The position numbers and the translations under genes were made by a program. Positions 55,899-64,000 of a stretch of 64,000 bases of DNA are shown here, one piece after another. The notes below the pieces were generated by a model that was not told where the DNA came from, ran no database searches, and saw only the letters and a list, made by a program, of their open reading frames with translations. Source of the stretch: Pseudomonas sp. MYb60 (GTDB lineage: Bacteria > Pseudomonadota > Gammaproteobacteria > Pseudomonadales > Pseudomonadaceae); the NCBI RefSeq assembly GCF_002979555.1, contig NZ_PCOZ01000008.1, positions 248,001 through 312,000 on the forward strand, written 5' to 3'. How positions within the stretch are numbered: the first letter of the stretch is position 1; each line of letters begins with the position of its first letter.

Positions 55899-55923
55899 CT
55901 TTCGCGGGCAAGCCCGCGAAAGC
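55899..55923. terminator. Hairpin between convergent genes
   Basis: GCTTTCGCGGGC pairs exactly with GCCCGCGAAAGC across two bases. It is a near-perfect cruciform, of REP-like composition, between ybhN and the convergent hydrolase gene. Confidence 0.6.
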
Positions 55924-55942
55924 GGCTGCAATGACACCCCAC

Positions 55943-56698
55943 TCATTGAGACTGGATGATGCTCAATCGCTCACCCACCACCATCTCGGTAATCCAGTCC
56001 ACCAGGATCGAGGTATAGGCCTGTTGGGACACCGGATCGCTCAACGAATGATCGGCACCGTCAATGATGCGGTGGGTCAGTGAGTGCGTCTGCTGGCACG
56101 CCGCGCGGTAGCTCATGATGGTGGCGTGGGGCACGTGATCGTCGGTCTCTGATTCGACAATCAACACGTCACCGGTAAATTGGGCACAGGCATGCAAGGC
56201 CCGATTGGTCTCGGCGTTGACCAAGGTACTGCGGTAGTCCATCAGGTCAATCTTATCCAGATCGCGCTTGGGCTTCAGCCACTCCTGGTCGCGGTACAGC
56301 GCCGGTACACGCAGCGCCAGCCAGCGTACCGGTCGCAATGACGTCAGGATGGCCGCCAGGTAGCCACCGTAACTGGTACCCACCACCGCCACCGCCGAAG
56401 TATCGATGGCCGGGTGGGCGAGTAGCCGGTCGTAGGCTGCCAGCAGGTCGCGCAAATTGTCTTCACGGGTCACGCGCGACAGCGGAATGCCTGTACCGGC
56501 GTGGCCGCGCAGGTCGAAGGTGAGACACACGCAGCCCAGCCCGGCGATGCCTTTGGCGCGCTCGAGGTCACGCTCCTGGCTACCGCCCCAGCCATGCACG
56601 AACAGCACGCCCGGTACTTTGGATTTGGGGCTCAGGAAGGTGCCGCTCATTTGTTCGTCGTCGATATCGATTGCAATGCTTTCGCTTCTAGCCGTCAT
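55943..56698 (-). CDS. Alpha/beta-fold hydrolase (dienelactone-hydrolase-like)
   Basis: A 251-residue soluble hydrolase. The nucleophile elbow is VAVVGTSYGGYLAAIL (GxSxG), the oxyanion region GVLFVHGWGGSQERDLE, the acid DHVPHAT, and the catalytic His IIDGADHSLSD. Natural substrate is unknown. Its first codons overlap the DUF3182 gene by 11 bases, so the two proteins probably act together. Confidence 0.87.
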   Translation of the reverse strand: MTARSESIAIDIDDEQMSGTFLSPKSKVPGVLFVHGWGGSQERDLERAKGIAGLGCVCLTFDLRGHAGTGIPLSRVTREDNLRDLLAAYDRLLAHPAIDTSAVAVVGTSYGGYLAAILTSLRPVRWLALRVPALYRDQEWLKPKRDLDKIDLMDYRSTLVNAETNRALHACAQFTGDVLIVESETDDHVPHATIMSYRAACQQTHSLTHRIIDGADHSLSDPVSQQAYTSILVDWITEMVVGERLSIIQSQ

Positions 56699-57797
56699 AG
56701 GATTTGACCGTCACATACTTGAGAAGAAAGTCACTGTTTTCCGCCGGCCCTCGGTACACCTCGATAGCGTCCGCTGGCAGCGCCTGGTCCACGTAGGTTT
56801 CTACCGAGGACACGCGTATGGCGCGCAGGCCGGGGTGGTTGATGAAACTCTGCAGGGCGGCCACCTCTGCACTGCTGGCCCCGCCCATGCGCCAGGACTG
56901 TTCGAGCACGCCGCTGCAGCGCTGGCCCTTGCTGTCCAGCCCCTGCGCGATGTCGTAATTGCGCCGGGATGCGTAGAAACCCGGGTAGGCCTCATCGGCA
57001 GCGTTGTCGAAGACCTGGGCTTGCTCGATGGCCAGGCGCACGGCGTCAGGCAGATCAAGCTCGAGCAAGTTTTCATAATAGCCGGGGACCACCAGCAGGT
57101 CTGAGCCGCCGTAGACGTCCTCGCCATGACCGTCCTGGGTCAGGTACTGCTCGCCGCAGTAGCTGAACACGTGATCGCCGATAAAACTCTGGCCAACGCT
57201 GTGCGTCATCACTTCTCTCAGGTCTTGCTCCAGCACCAGGCCCTCTTCGAGCAGTTGACCGGCTTCGGGTCGAGCCAACACAGCCTCGAATTCATCCAGG
57301 CTGTGGATAACTTCCTGGCCCCGACCCGCGCACGCGTGCACGGGTTTTGTCCGGATCGGGCCGCGCTCGAGCAAGTGCGCTGCGGCGAGCAGAGCGTCTT
57401 GTCGTGAGAAAACGCTCATACCGTCCAGAACGACTTTTCGTACACGTTCGCCGAACAAGGCTGACCAGCCTTCCGGAGCGTTGGCCTGTGGATTGAACAG
57501 GCCATGGCTGATGGCTTTGGTGCAGATGAAATCATGGTCGACATAACCGCCCCACAGGTCTTCCGGGCCTTTGACCCCGAGCGCACGCGCTTGGGCGGCG
57601 CCGACCAGCGTTTGGGTCGGCAGCAGGTACAAATCTCGGCCGGCATGCTGTTGCGCGTCGTAACTCCCGCCGAACTTGAGGCCGAGAATCTGCGCCAGCC
57701 AGCGCGCCAGGGCGAGATTGGTCTCGACCTCGTGCTGCGGCGCGCCCTCGCGGGTGGAATGGGCGACGACGATTTTCTTGCGTGGTGTTGGGGTCAT
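56688..57797 (-). CDS. DUF3182 family protein
   Basis: A 369-residue soluble protein that I recall as DUF3182, with an ATP-grasp-like appearance (LEEGLVLEQDLREVMTHSVG, then VPGYYENLLELDLPDAVRLA). The N-terminal VVAHSTREGAPQHEVETNLA is shared among family members. No enzymatic function is established. It is translationally linked to the alpha/beta hydrolase. Confidence 0.75.
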   Translation of the reverse strand: MTPTPRKKIVVAHSTREGAPQHEVETNLALARWLAQILGLKFGGSYDAQQHAGRDLYLLPTQTLVGAAQARALGVKGPEDLWGGYVDHDFICTKAISHGLFNPQANAPEGWSALFGERVRKVVLDGMSVFSRQDALLAAAHLLERGPIRTKPVHACAGRGQEVIHSLDEFEAVLARPEAGQLLEEGLVLEQDLREVMTHSVGQSFIGDHVFSYCGEQYLTQDGHGEDVYGGSDLLVVPGYYENLLELDLPDAVRLAIEQAQVFDNAADEAYPGFYASRRNYDIAQGLDSKGQRCSGVLEQSWRMGGASSAEVAALQSFINHPGLRAIRVSSVETYVDQALPADAIEVYRGPAENSDFLLKYVTVKSYDG

Positions 57798-57967
57798 GCG
57801 TCCCCCTCGGCTGTGCAGCCATGTGTGTAGGGGGAAGGTTGCAGGGATCAGGCCAAGGCCAGGCAGGCATTGAACGTTTTGAAATCAAGCCGTTACGCAC
57901 TGAACGATGGCAGAAAGCCTGTCTTATTCTGCACGAGCGCCGTGTGGATGGATGGCGTTCTGCACGA

Positions 57968-58927
57968 TCAGACGCCAAATCGGCTGCGGTAATCACTGGG
58001 GGCCAGCCCGGTGATTTTCTTGAACGTCGCGCGAAAGGCACTGGGGTCCTGGTAACCCACCGTCCAGGCAATATGGTCGATGGTGCCGTTGGTGAATTCG
58101 AGCATCTGCCGGGCCTTGCCCACGCGCAGGTGCTGGCAGTATTCGGTGGGTTTAAGGCCGGTGGCGCTGCGAAAACGCCGCAGGAAGGTGCGCTCTTCCA
58201 GGCCCGCCTCCTGAGCCATCGCGGCGACGGACACATCCACCGCGCCGCTGGCTTGCAGCCAATGCTGAACCTTGAGGATGGCGCCGTCGCCGTGACTCAG
58301 GATCGGCGCGAAGTTGCTGCCGCACTGGCTGGCACTGTCGCTGTGTTCGATCACCAGGAAGCGCGCGGTATCGGCGGCGATACTCGGCCCCATGAGTCGG
58401 TCCACGAGGCGCAGGCCGAGTTCGGACCAGGCCATCAGCCCCGCCGTGGTGATCAGGTCGCCATCGTCGACAATCGGCTTGTCCGCCTCCAGGCGTACGC
58501 CCGGGTAACGGGCGGCGAAGGTTGGGGCCGAAGACCAATGCGTGGTAGCGGTGCGCCCGTCCAACAGGCCGCTGCGCGCCAGCATGATCGAACCGATGCA
58601 CACGCCACCCAGCACGGTGCCCGCCGCATGTTGCTGGCGAAGCCATTGCAGCAGCGCAGGCGGTGCCTGTTCTTCGCTGAACTCACCTATCGAGGGCGGC
58701 ACCAGCACGGCCATCATCGGATGATCCGGCCCGGGGTGGCTGTCGAAGGTGCGTACCGGCTGGCCAGTGGCGTCGACGTGCCAATGGCTGATCCGCAGCA
58801 GCGGCAGTTGCGCAGACTGATGTTCGGCGGCGATCCGGTTGGCCACGCCGAACAAGTCAGTCAAACCATGCACGGCGGCCAGTTGCGCGCCGGGGTAGAT
58901 CAACACGCCCAACTCGACTACGTTCAT
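57968..58927 (-). CDS. GlxA-type AraC family regulator with DJ-1/PfpI domain
   Basis: A 319-residue regulator. Residues ~1-180 form a DJ-1/PfpI amidotransferase-like sensor (VELGVLIYPGAQLAAVHGLT, then VLGGVCIGSIMLARSGLLDG, with Cys at the nucleophile position). Residues ~215-315 are the AraC double helix-turn-helix (MAQEAGLEERTFLRRFRSAT, AWTVGYQDPSAFRATFKK). Start 58927 is the family start. It is divergent from the cysteine hydrolase gene at 59024 and probably controls it. Confidence 0.9.
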   Translation of the reverse strand: MNVVELGVLIYPGAQLAAVHGLTDLFGVANRIAAEHQSAQLPLLRISHWHVDATGQPVRTFDSHPGPDHPMMAVLVPPSIGEFSEEQAPPALLQWLRQQHAAGTVLGGVCIGSIMLARSGLLDGRTATTHWSSAPTFAARYPGVRLEADKPIVDDGDLITTAGLMAWSELGLRLVDRLMGPSIAADTARFLVIEHSDSASQCGSNFAPILSHGDGAILKVQHWLQASGAVDVSVAAMAQEAGLEERTFLRRFRSATGLKPTEYCQHLRVGKARQMLEFTNGTIDHIAWTVGYQDPSAFRATFKKITGLAPSDYRSRFGV

Positions 58928-59023
58928 TGTCAGTTTTCCCCCTGTTATTGTCGGTGCAGCCAATCCCAGGCGCAGGCGCCAGCTAAGATACTGGGCCCAT
59001 CAACCCATCACGAGGCACTCCCC

Positions 59024-59587
59024 ATGGCCAAGCAAGCGCTCATCCTAATCGATATCCAGAACGACTACTTCCCCCAGGGCAAGTGGCCGCTTGATGGCGT
59101 GGAGGCCGCAGCCGACAAGGCCGCCCGCGTGCTGCAGGCATTTCGCCAAGCGGGCGACGCGGTGATTCATGTGCGTCACGAGTTCACGTCCGAGGAGGCG
59201 CCCTTCTTCACGCCCGGCTCCGAGGGCGCGCATTTGCATGCCAAGGTGTTGAATGAAGGCAATGAACCGGTGGTGCTCAAGCATTTCGTGAATTCGTTTC
59301 GCGAAACCCCGCTGCGTGAACTGCTGGAGCGCCGCAGCATTACCGAGCTGGTGGTGGTCGGCAGCATGAGCCATATGTGTGTCGACGCGGTGGTACGGGC
59401 GGCGGCGGACCTGGGTTATAAGGTCACGGTGCTTCATGACGCCTGCGCCACCCGAGATTTGGAATTCAACGGGCAGGTGATTCCAGCGGCGCAGGTGCAC
59501 GGGGCCTATATGGCGTCGCTCGCGTTCGGGTATGCCGGTGTGGTGTCGACCGACGAGTACCTGAAGGCGCAAGCGGCGGCGGCCTGA
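59024..59587 (+). CDS. Cysteine hydrolase (isochorismatase/nicotinamidase-like)
   Basis: A 187-residue hydrolase. The catalytic Asp is in LILIDIQNDYFP, Lys at VVLKHFVNSF and Cys in VVGSMSHMCVDAVVRAA. It could act on an amide or isochorismate-like compound. It is divergent, with a 96-base gap, from the GlxA-type regulator. Confidence 0.88.
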   Translation: MAKQALILIDIQNDYFPQGKWPLDGVEAAADKAARVLQAFRQAGDAVIHVRHEFTSEEAPFFTPGSEGAHLHAKVLNEGNEPVVLKHFVNSFRETPLRELLERRSITELVVVGSMSHMCVDAVVRAAADLGYKVTVLHDACATRDLEFNGQVIPAAQVHGAYMASLAFGYAGVVSTDEYLKAQAAAA

Positions 59588-59608
59588 CCGCCCCTTGCTC
59601 GCCTGGTT

Positions 59609-60370
59609 TCAGCGCGTCGCGATGATGAACAGCCGTGGAAATGGCAGCAACACCGTGCCATCGGCCAGGGCCGGGTAAGCCTGGGTGATGCGCACCTGGT
59701 ATTCCTTCAGGAAGGCGATTTTTTCAGCGTCGGTCAAAGGCGCAAGGAACGGCCTCAGCGCCGACGCCTTGAACCATTCCACCACGGCGCCATGGTCTGC
59801 CAGCGGATGCAGGTAGGTGGTGCGCCATACATCGACCGTGCTGCAATGGCTGCTCAGCAACTCGTAGTAATAGCTCGCGGTGTGGCGCTCATTGTGTTTG
59901 ACCGCGCCGATCTTCGCCGCCCACGGGCCATCTGCCGCGACTTCACGGGCGAGCCGGTGGGCGGGCTCGTCAAGGTTGTCCGGGGTCTGCACCGCCAGCG
60001 TTCCGCCAGGTGTGAGCTGGTCGACCAGGTGCGGATAGAGCCTGGCGTGGTCGGGCAGCCATTGCAGGGACGCGTTGGCCAGGATCACATCAAAGGATTG
60101 CGCAGGCTTCCAGGCGCCGATGTCTGCCCGTTCGAAGCTCAGCGCCGGCAGACGCTTGCGGGCGTCCGCCAGCATGTCGTCCGAGCTGTCCATGCCAGTG
60201 ACCTGGGCGTGCGCAAAGCGCTCGGCCAGAACTTCGGTGGAATTGCCGGGGCCGCAGCCCAGGTCGACGGCGGTGCGCACGTCGGTGTTCGGTATCGCCG
60301 CGACCAGGTCCCGGACAGGACGCGTGCGCTGTTGTTCGAACATCGTGTATTGCTTGGCAGACCAGGTCAT
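59609..60370 (-). CDS. tam: Trans-aconitate 2-methyltransferase
   Basis: A 253-residue SAM-dependent enzyme that monomethylates trans-aconitate, removing this aconitase inhibitor. The start at 60370 (MTWSAKQYTMFEQQRTRPV) is the family start. The SAM loop is AVDLGCGPGNSTEVLAERF and the post-I region TGMDSSDDMLADARKRL. An in-frame start at 60463 adds non-family residues. Confidence 0.92.
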   Translation of the reverse strand: MTWSAKQYTMFEQQRTRPVRDLVAAIPNTDVRTAVDLGCGPGNSTEVLAERFAHAQVTGMDSSDDMLADARKRLPALSFERADIGAWKPAQSFDVILANASLQWLPDHARLYPHLVDQLTPGGTLAVQTPDNLDEPAHRLAREVAADGPWAAKIGAVKHNERHTASYYYELLSSHCSTVDVWRTTYLHPLADHGAVVEWFKASALRPFLAPLTDAEKIAFLKEYQVRITQAYPALADGTVLLPFPRLFIIATR

Positions 60371-60555
60371 CGCGACTTTCCTTCTTGCTGACGTTGGCGT
60401 CAGCCTAAATCGTGTGAGCCCAGAGAACAAATACGCTATTCGCCGTGCCACTTGATCCGGCATCGCGAAATCCGCCTCCCCGGTTCAAAGCGTTTATAGT
60501 CATGGCCTCGTTGAGAATGACATACCCCGTTTTTGCCCAGGAATGGAACGCCTCT

Positions 60556-61491
60556 ATGACACTCGGAGAATTACTCTCCCCTGTTACTGCGCTTGTTCGA
60601 TTGATCGCGGCGCTGTTCGGCCGAAAGCCCAGCCTCCCCCACAAACGCCTGGAAGCACGCCTGCTGCTGCGGGGCATCGTCGCTGAGATACCGGAAGACC
60701 TGCCGTTCCGAATATGTGATGAAGAGGGTAATCGCCACAGGGGCGTGTATGTCATCGGCATGTTGATCTGGAATAAAGGCAATCAGCCTGTCGTGCAATC
60801 CGACCTGACCCCATCGGCGCCGCTCCAGGTTCAGGTCGGCGACGACTGCACCTTGGTCAGCGCCAAGACCGTACCTTTCGAAGACCAGACAGACTGCGCG
60901 GCAACGATCACAAGCCCAACGACAATACGCATCGATTTTGACTGCATTAACCCCGGTGAATACCTGATTGTGCCCCTGTTCGTGACGGGCAATGCCATGA
61001 CCGAAGTCAAGGTCACAGGGCGAATCATCGGGCAGGACAGTCCGATTGACCACACCGCGGAGGAAGTCAGGGCGCCGTTTCTCGAACGCTTATCGATGCT
61101 GGTCTGCTTGCTGCTCATCATCAACATGCTGCCGGGATTTTTCATCGCTGGCGCGTTTCTGCTACGGGACTACGGGTTGGACGTTATCTGGAACAAGCCG
61201 GAAAGCCTGCCGACCTACTTGACGCTTCCGTTCACGATGGGGGCGATGATGCTTTCCCTGTTCGTCATTTCTCGCGTCGTGTATTGGGTCGAACGCCGAA
61301 ACTACCCGGAGGGCTACCCCCTTTACGCCGACCTTGAACCGCCCTTGCTCGACAACATCAAGGCGATGCTCAGCACCGTATTCAAGGGCAAGAAACATCG
61401 GATATCCACCTCCCTGTTCGACTGGGGAAAACCCGTCTTGCTGACAGGCAAGAAAGCCAAGCGACGCTCCGTGGATGACTGGATTCGATAA
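60556..61491 (+). CDS. Hypothetical membrane protein
   Basis: A 311-residue protein with an N-terminal soluble domain (~residues 30-170, rich in beta-type sequence, such as GEYLIVPLFVTGNAMTEVKV), then two transmembrane helices at about 176-200 and 220-250 (LSMLVCLLLIINMLPGFFIA and LTLPFTMGAMMLSLFVISRV), and a basic C-terminus. No family recognised. The start is uncertain (60502 and 60445 are in-frame alternatives). No operon partner. Confidence 0.6.
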   Translation: MTLGELLSPVTALVRLIAALFGRKPSLPHKRLEARLLLRGIVAEIPEDLPFRICDEEGNRHRGVYVIGMLIWNKGNQPVVQSDLTPSAPLQVQVGDDCTLVSAKTVPFEDQTDCAATITSPTTIRIDFDCINPGEYLIVPLFVTGNAMTEVKVTGRIIGQDSPIDHTAEEVRAPFLERLSMLVCLLLIINMLPGFFIAGAFLLRDYGLDVIWNKPESLPTYLTLPFTMGAMMLSLFVISRVVYWVERRNYPEGYPLYADLEPPLLDNIKAMLSTVFKGKKHRISTSLFDWGKPVLLTGKKAKRRSVDDWIR

Positions 61492-61514
61492 GGTCTTAGC
61501 CTGGGCGTGATGCA

Positions 61515-61550
61515 TTAAAAAAGCCCCTGGGTCATAGACCCAGGGGCTTG
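61515..61550 (-). terminator. Rho-independent terminator of ssb
   Basis: Read on the minus strand, AAGCCCCTGGGTC pairs with GACCCAGGGGCTT around a tiny loop and is followed by a T-tract, 24 bases after the ssb stop. Confidence 0.9.
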
Positions 61551-61574
61551 ATCGAAGCTGACGAACGTCGTCCG

Positions 61575-62090
61575 TCAGAACGGGATATCGTCATCAAAGC
61601 TGTCGAAATCCGGAGCCGGTTGCGGAGCGGCCTGCTGTGGCGCTGGACGCGACTCACGCTGTGGCTGCTGGCTTGGCTGTGGACGCGACTGCTGTGGGCG
61701 CGGTGCCGAGTTGGACATGCCGCCCTGGCCTTGTTGGTCGCCCTGTGGACGGCCGCCCAGCAGTTGCATCGTACCTTGCATGTCGACCACGATTTCGGTG
61801 GTGTAACGCTTGATACCGTCTTTTTCCCACTCACGGGTCTGCAGCTTGCCTTCGATGTAGACCTGCGAACCTTTACGCAGGTATTCGCCAGCGATCTCGG
61901 CCACCTTGCCGAACATCGACACACGGTGCCATTCGGTTTTCTCGACCTTCTGGCCGGTTTGCTTGTCGGTCCACTGCTCGCTGGTCGCCAGACTCAGGTT
62001 GGTCACGGCGTTACCGTTAGGCAAGTAGCGAACTTCGGGATCCTGGCCGCACGTACCGACCAATATGACTTTGTTAACCCCACGGGCCAT
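61575..62090 (-). CDS. ssb: Single-stranded DNA-binding protein
   Basis: A 171-residue SSB. The OB fold covers ~1-110 ([20 protein letters not shown] and [15 protein letters not shown]), followed by a Gln/Pro/Ser-rich linker and the acidic tip [11 protein letters not shown] that recruits repair and replication partners. It is 9 bases downstream of the transporter gene and likely in the same transcript. Confidence 0.97.
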   Translation of the reverse strand: MARGVNKVILVGTCGQDPEVRYLPNGNAVTNLSLATSEQWTDKQTGQKVEKTEWHRVSMFGKVAEIAGEYLRKGSQVYIEGKLQTREWEKDGIKRYTTEIVVDMQGTMQLLGGRPQGDQQGQGGMSNSAPRPQQSRPQPSQQPQRESRPAPQQAAPQPAPDFDSFDDDIPF

Positions 62091-62099
62091 AACGTTCTC

Positions 62100-63494
62100 C
62101 TAGGCTGGGCGCGCTGTCGGCACTGGGTTGACCAGTTGCTCGAGCGTCGCGCGGTCCAATAATTCGGTGTCCAATTTGATGTAGATGGCGGCTTCTTCAG
62201 CAACAACCACGGCATCGGTAACCCCTGCAACGGCCTTAAGGCGCTCAACCAGACCGGCTTCGCGGATCGCTTCTGGCGATAACGGCAAACGCAGGCTCGT
62301 TACATAGGGAGGTTCGCGCATGGTAACAGCAAAGGCTAGCCAGAGGGCAGCCAGACCTGCGCATCCCAGGAACACAACCGACAAACCGCCATGCTGGAAC
62401 ATCCAGCCACCCATGATGCCGCCCAGTGCAGAACCCAGGAACTGGCTGGTGGAATACACCCCCATCGCAGTGCCCTTGCCGCCGGCCGGTGAAACTTTAC
62501 TGATCAGCGAAGGCAACGAAGCTTCCAGCAGGTTGAAGGCGGTGAAGAACACCACCGTGCCGATAACCAAGCCCCGCAGGCTGTCGCCGAACTGCCAGAA
62601 GAATAGCTCAGTGAGCATCAGCGTCGCGACGGCGCCGAGCAAAACTCGTTTCATTTTGCGTTTCTTCTCGCCGTAGATGATGAACGGGATCATGGCGAAG
62701 AACGAAATCAGCAGCGCGGTGAGGTACACCCACCAGTGCTGCTCCTTGGGCAGGCCGGCTTTTTCCACCAGCGCCAGGGGCAAGGCGACGAAGCTGCACA
62801 TCAGCATCGCGTGTAATACGAAGATACCCAAATCCAGGCGCAGCAGGTCCGGGTGCTTGAGCGTCGGCAACAACGCTTTGCGCGCGACGCCCGATTCGCG
62901 GTGCTGCAGCGTACCGGTGGAGCGCGGCACCATGAACGCCACGATCACGATCCCGAACAGTGCCATGCCACCAGTCGCCAGGAACAAGCCGTGCAGGCCG
63001 AACGCGCGGGTGAGCAAGGGACCGACCACCATGGCCACGGCAAACGACAGACCGATGGTCATGCCGATCATGGCCATGGCCTTGGTGCGGTGTTGTTCGC
63101 GGGTCAGGTCCGACAGCAGCGCCATGACAGCAGCGGAAATCGCACCGGCGCCTTGCAGGATTCGTCCGGCGATCACGCCCCAGATCGAATCTGATTGAGC
63201 GGCGAGCACGCTGCCGAGGGCGAACACGATCAATCCCAGGTAAATCACCGGGCGACGGCCGATGCGGTCGGAAATGATCCCGAATGGAATCTGAAACAAT
63301 GCCTGGGTCAGGCCATAGGCGCCAATCGCCAGGCCGATCAGGGCGGGGGTCGCGCCTGCGAGATCCATTCCATAGGTCGCCAGGACCGGCAACACCATAA
63401 ACATGCCAAGCATACGGAAGGCGAACACCAGGGCCAGACCGCTTGCTGCTCGGGTCTCGCCGCTACTCATGCGTTCGCTGTGGGGATCGTGCAT
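62100..63494 (-). CDS. MFS transporter with C-terminal YAM domain (YajR-like)
   Basis: A 464-residue, 12-TM proton-driven transporter. The DHA1 loop [20 protein letters not shown] (motif A) is intact. After the last helix comes a ~65-residue cytoplasmic domain ([20 protein letters not shown], then [17 protein letters not shown]) typical of YajR. Substrate is unknown. It shares its transcript with ssb. Confidence 0.92.
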   Translation of the reverse strand: MHDPHSERMSSGETRAASGLALVFAFRMLGMFMVLPVLATYGMDLAGATPALIGLAIGAYGLTQALFQIPFGIISDRIGRRPVIYLGLIVFALGSVLAAQSDSIWGVIAGRILQGAGAISAAVMALLSDLTREQHRTKAMAMIGMTIGLSFAVAMVVGPLLTRAFGLHGLFLATGGMALFGIVIVAFMVPRSTGTLQHRESGVARKALLPTLKHPDLLRLDLGIFVLHAMLMCSFVALPLALVEKAGLPKEQHWWVYLTALLISFFAMIPFIIYGEKKRKMKRVLLGAVATLMLTELFFWQFGDSLRGLVIGTVVFFTAFNLLEASLPSLISKVSPAGGKGTAMGVYSTSQFLGSALGGIMGGWMFQHGGLSVVFLGCAGLAALWLAFAVTMREPPYVTSLRLPLSPEAIREAGLVERLKAVAGVTDAVVVAEEAAIYIKLDTELLDRATLEQLVNPVPTARPA

Positions 63495-63606
63495 GGAAAA
63501 ACCTCGTCTGAACCGGCGGCGATTCTACCAGTCCCATCGATTGAGAGGGTATATGCGGCGCTTTGCCGCGCAGCTTTCATGTAAGGCTGCAAGCGGCCTT
63601 TTGACA

Positions 63607-63622
63607 GTGTATATTCATCCAG
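63607..63622 (+). promoter_or_regulatory. LexA-box-like site upstream of uvrA
   Basis: GTG-N10-CAG with an AT-rich centre (GTGTATATTCATCCAG) is one base off the CTG-N10-CAG LexA core, 50 bases before uvrA. TTGACA lies immediately before it. It is consistent with SOS control of uvrA. Confidence 0.5.
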
Positions 63623-63672
63623 TCTTAAGCCGTATACTCCGGCATTATTTACGCCCGCCGTGCGAGGCCATC

Positions 63673-64000
63673 TTGGACAAGATCCTGATTCGTGGGGCTA
63701 GAACCCACAACCTGAAGAACATCGACCTGACCCTGCCCCGGGACAAACTGATCGTCATCACCGGCCTGTCCGGCTCCGGCAAATCGTCCCTGGCGTTCGA
63801 TACGTTGTACGCCGAAGGCCAGCGCCGTTATGTGGAATCGCTGTCGGCCTATGCCCGCCAATTCCTGTCGATGATGGAAAAACCAGACGTCGACACCATT
63901 GAAGGCCTGTCGCCAGCTATTTCCATCGAGCAGAAGTCCACCTCCCACAATCCGCGCTCCACCGTGGGCACCATTACCGAAATCTACGACTACCTGCGCC
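63673..64000 (+). CDS. uvrA: Excinuclease ABC subunit A (partial, 5' part)
   Basis: Damage-recognition ATPase of nucleotide excision repair. The first ~109 residues are visible: [20 protein letters not shown], Walker [21 protein letters not shown] and [14 protein letters not shown] [18 protein letters not shown]. The start is a TTG with GAGG upstream; the more usual ATG is absent. The remaining ~830 residues lie beyond the window. Confidence 0.95.
   Translation, partial: MDKILIRGARTHNLKNIDLTLPRDKLIVITGLSGSGKSSLAFDTLYAEGQRRYVESLSAYARQFLSMMEKPDVDTIEGLSPAISIEQKSTSHNPRSTVGTITEIYDYLR

Noticed and set aside
1..64000. tRNA or rRNA genes
   Set aside because: No cloverleaf-like segments with CCA ends or rRNA-like stretches were noticed on either strand.

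Overview
The window looks like chromosomal DNA of a Pseudomonas of the P. fluorescens group. It is GC-rich and tightly packed. It carries the inverted-repeat family typical of fluorescent pseudomonads (a GTGGGAGGGGGCTTGCCCC core). From memory, the gene order from proA to oprG largely follows one stretch of the P. aeruginosa chromosome (proA, mpg, ubiX, mpl, ethanolamine genes, ppa, xseB-ispA-dxs, rib operon, zinc operon, oprG), with species-specific insertions. No rRNA, tRNA, CRISPR array, insertion sequence or integrase was seen.

Layout. 1-10.6 kb: proline synthesis (proA, cut by the window edge), base-excision repair, a DedA-phosphatase fusion, a Lon-N-domain protein, a CidA/LrgB pair, a MaoC hydratase, a lipoprotein joining about 11 MORN repeats to a C13 cysteine peptidase, flavin prenyltransferase UbiX and the murein-recycling ligase Mpl. 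10.7-11.8 kb: an unrecognised 346-residue protein with a type III effector-like N-terminus behind an hrp-box-like promoter. 11.9-20 kb: ethanolamine catabolism (sigma-54 activator, aldehyde dehydrogenase, permease, EutB, EutC, acetyltransferase). 20-25.5 kb: DedA, MtfA-like peptidase, pyrophosphatase, an orphan S24 repressor, a possible small RNA, a YcaC-like hydrolase, a flavodoxin-fold oxidoreductase and a MerR regulator. 25.5-33.4 kb: xseB-ispA-dxs, then vitamin B12 uptake (btuB, btuF), ribA and a periplasmic binding protein.

33.5-39 kb: one long minus-strand operon, nrdR-ribD-ribC-ribBA-ribH-nusB-thiL, making riboflavin and thiamine pyrophosphate. 39-45.6 kb: YbaY, a methyltransferase, a YbbN co-chaperone, a four-gene zinc-starvation operon behind a Zur-like palindrome, and OprG behind an ANR box. 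45.6-52.7 kb: a sugar-nucleotide reductase-like protein, a large MscS channel, and a three-gene minus-strand envelope cluster of unknown function (secreted VWA-like protein, five-TM membrane protein, OmpA lipoprotein). 52.9-55.9 kb: a ybhP-clsB-ybhN phospholipid operon. 56-61.5 kb: accessory metabolism and unknowns. 61.5-64 kb: ssb, a YajR-type transporter and the start of uvrA.

The genes connect in several ways. Ethanolamine ammonia-lyase needs adenosylcobalamin, and B12 uptake genes lie about 10 kb away. The rib operon carries a RibBA whose GTP cyclohydrolase half has lost its zinc ligands, while an intact RibA is encoded nearby. The most promising unknowns are the effector-like gene at 10.7-11.7 kb, the VWA/membrane/OmpA cluster at 48.8-52.6 kb and the MORN-C13 lipoprotein at 5.9-7.6 kb.
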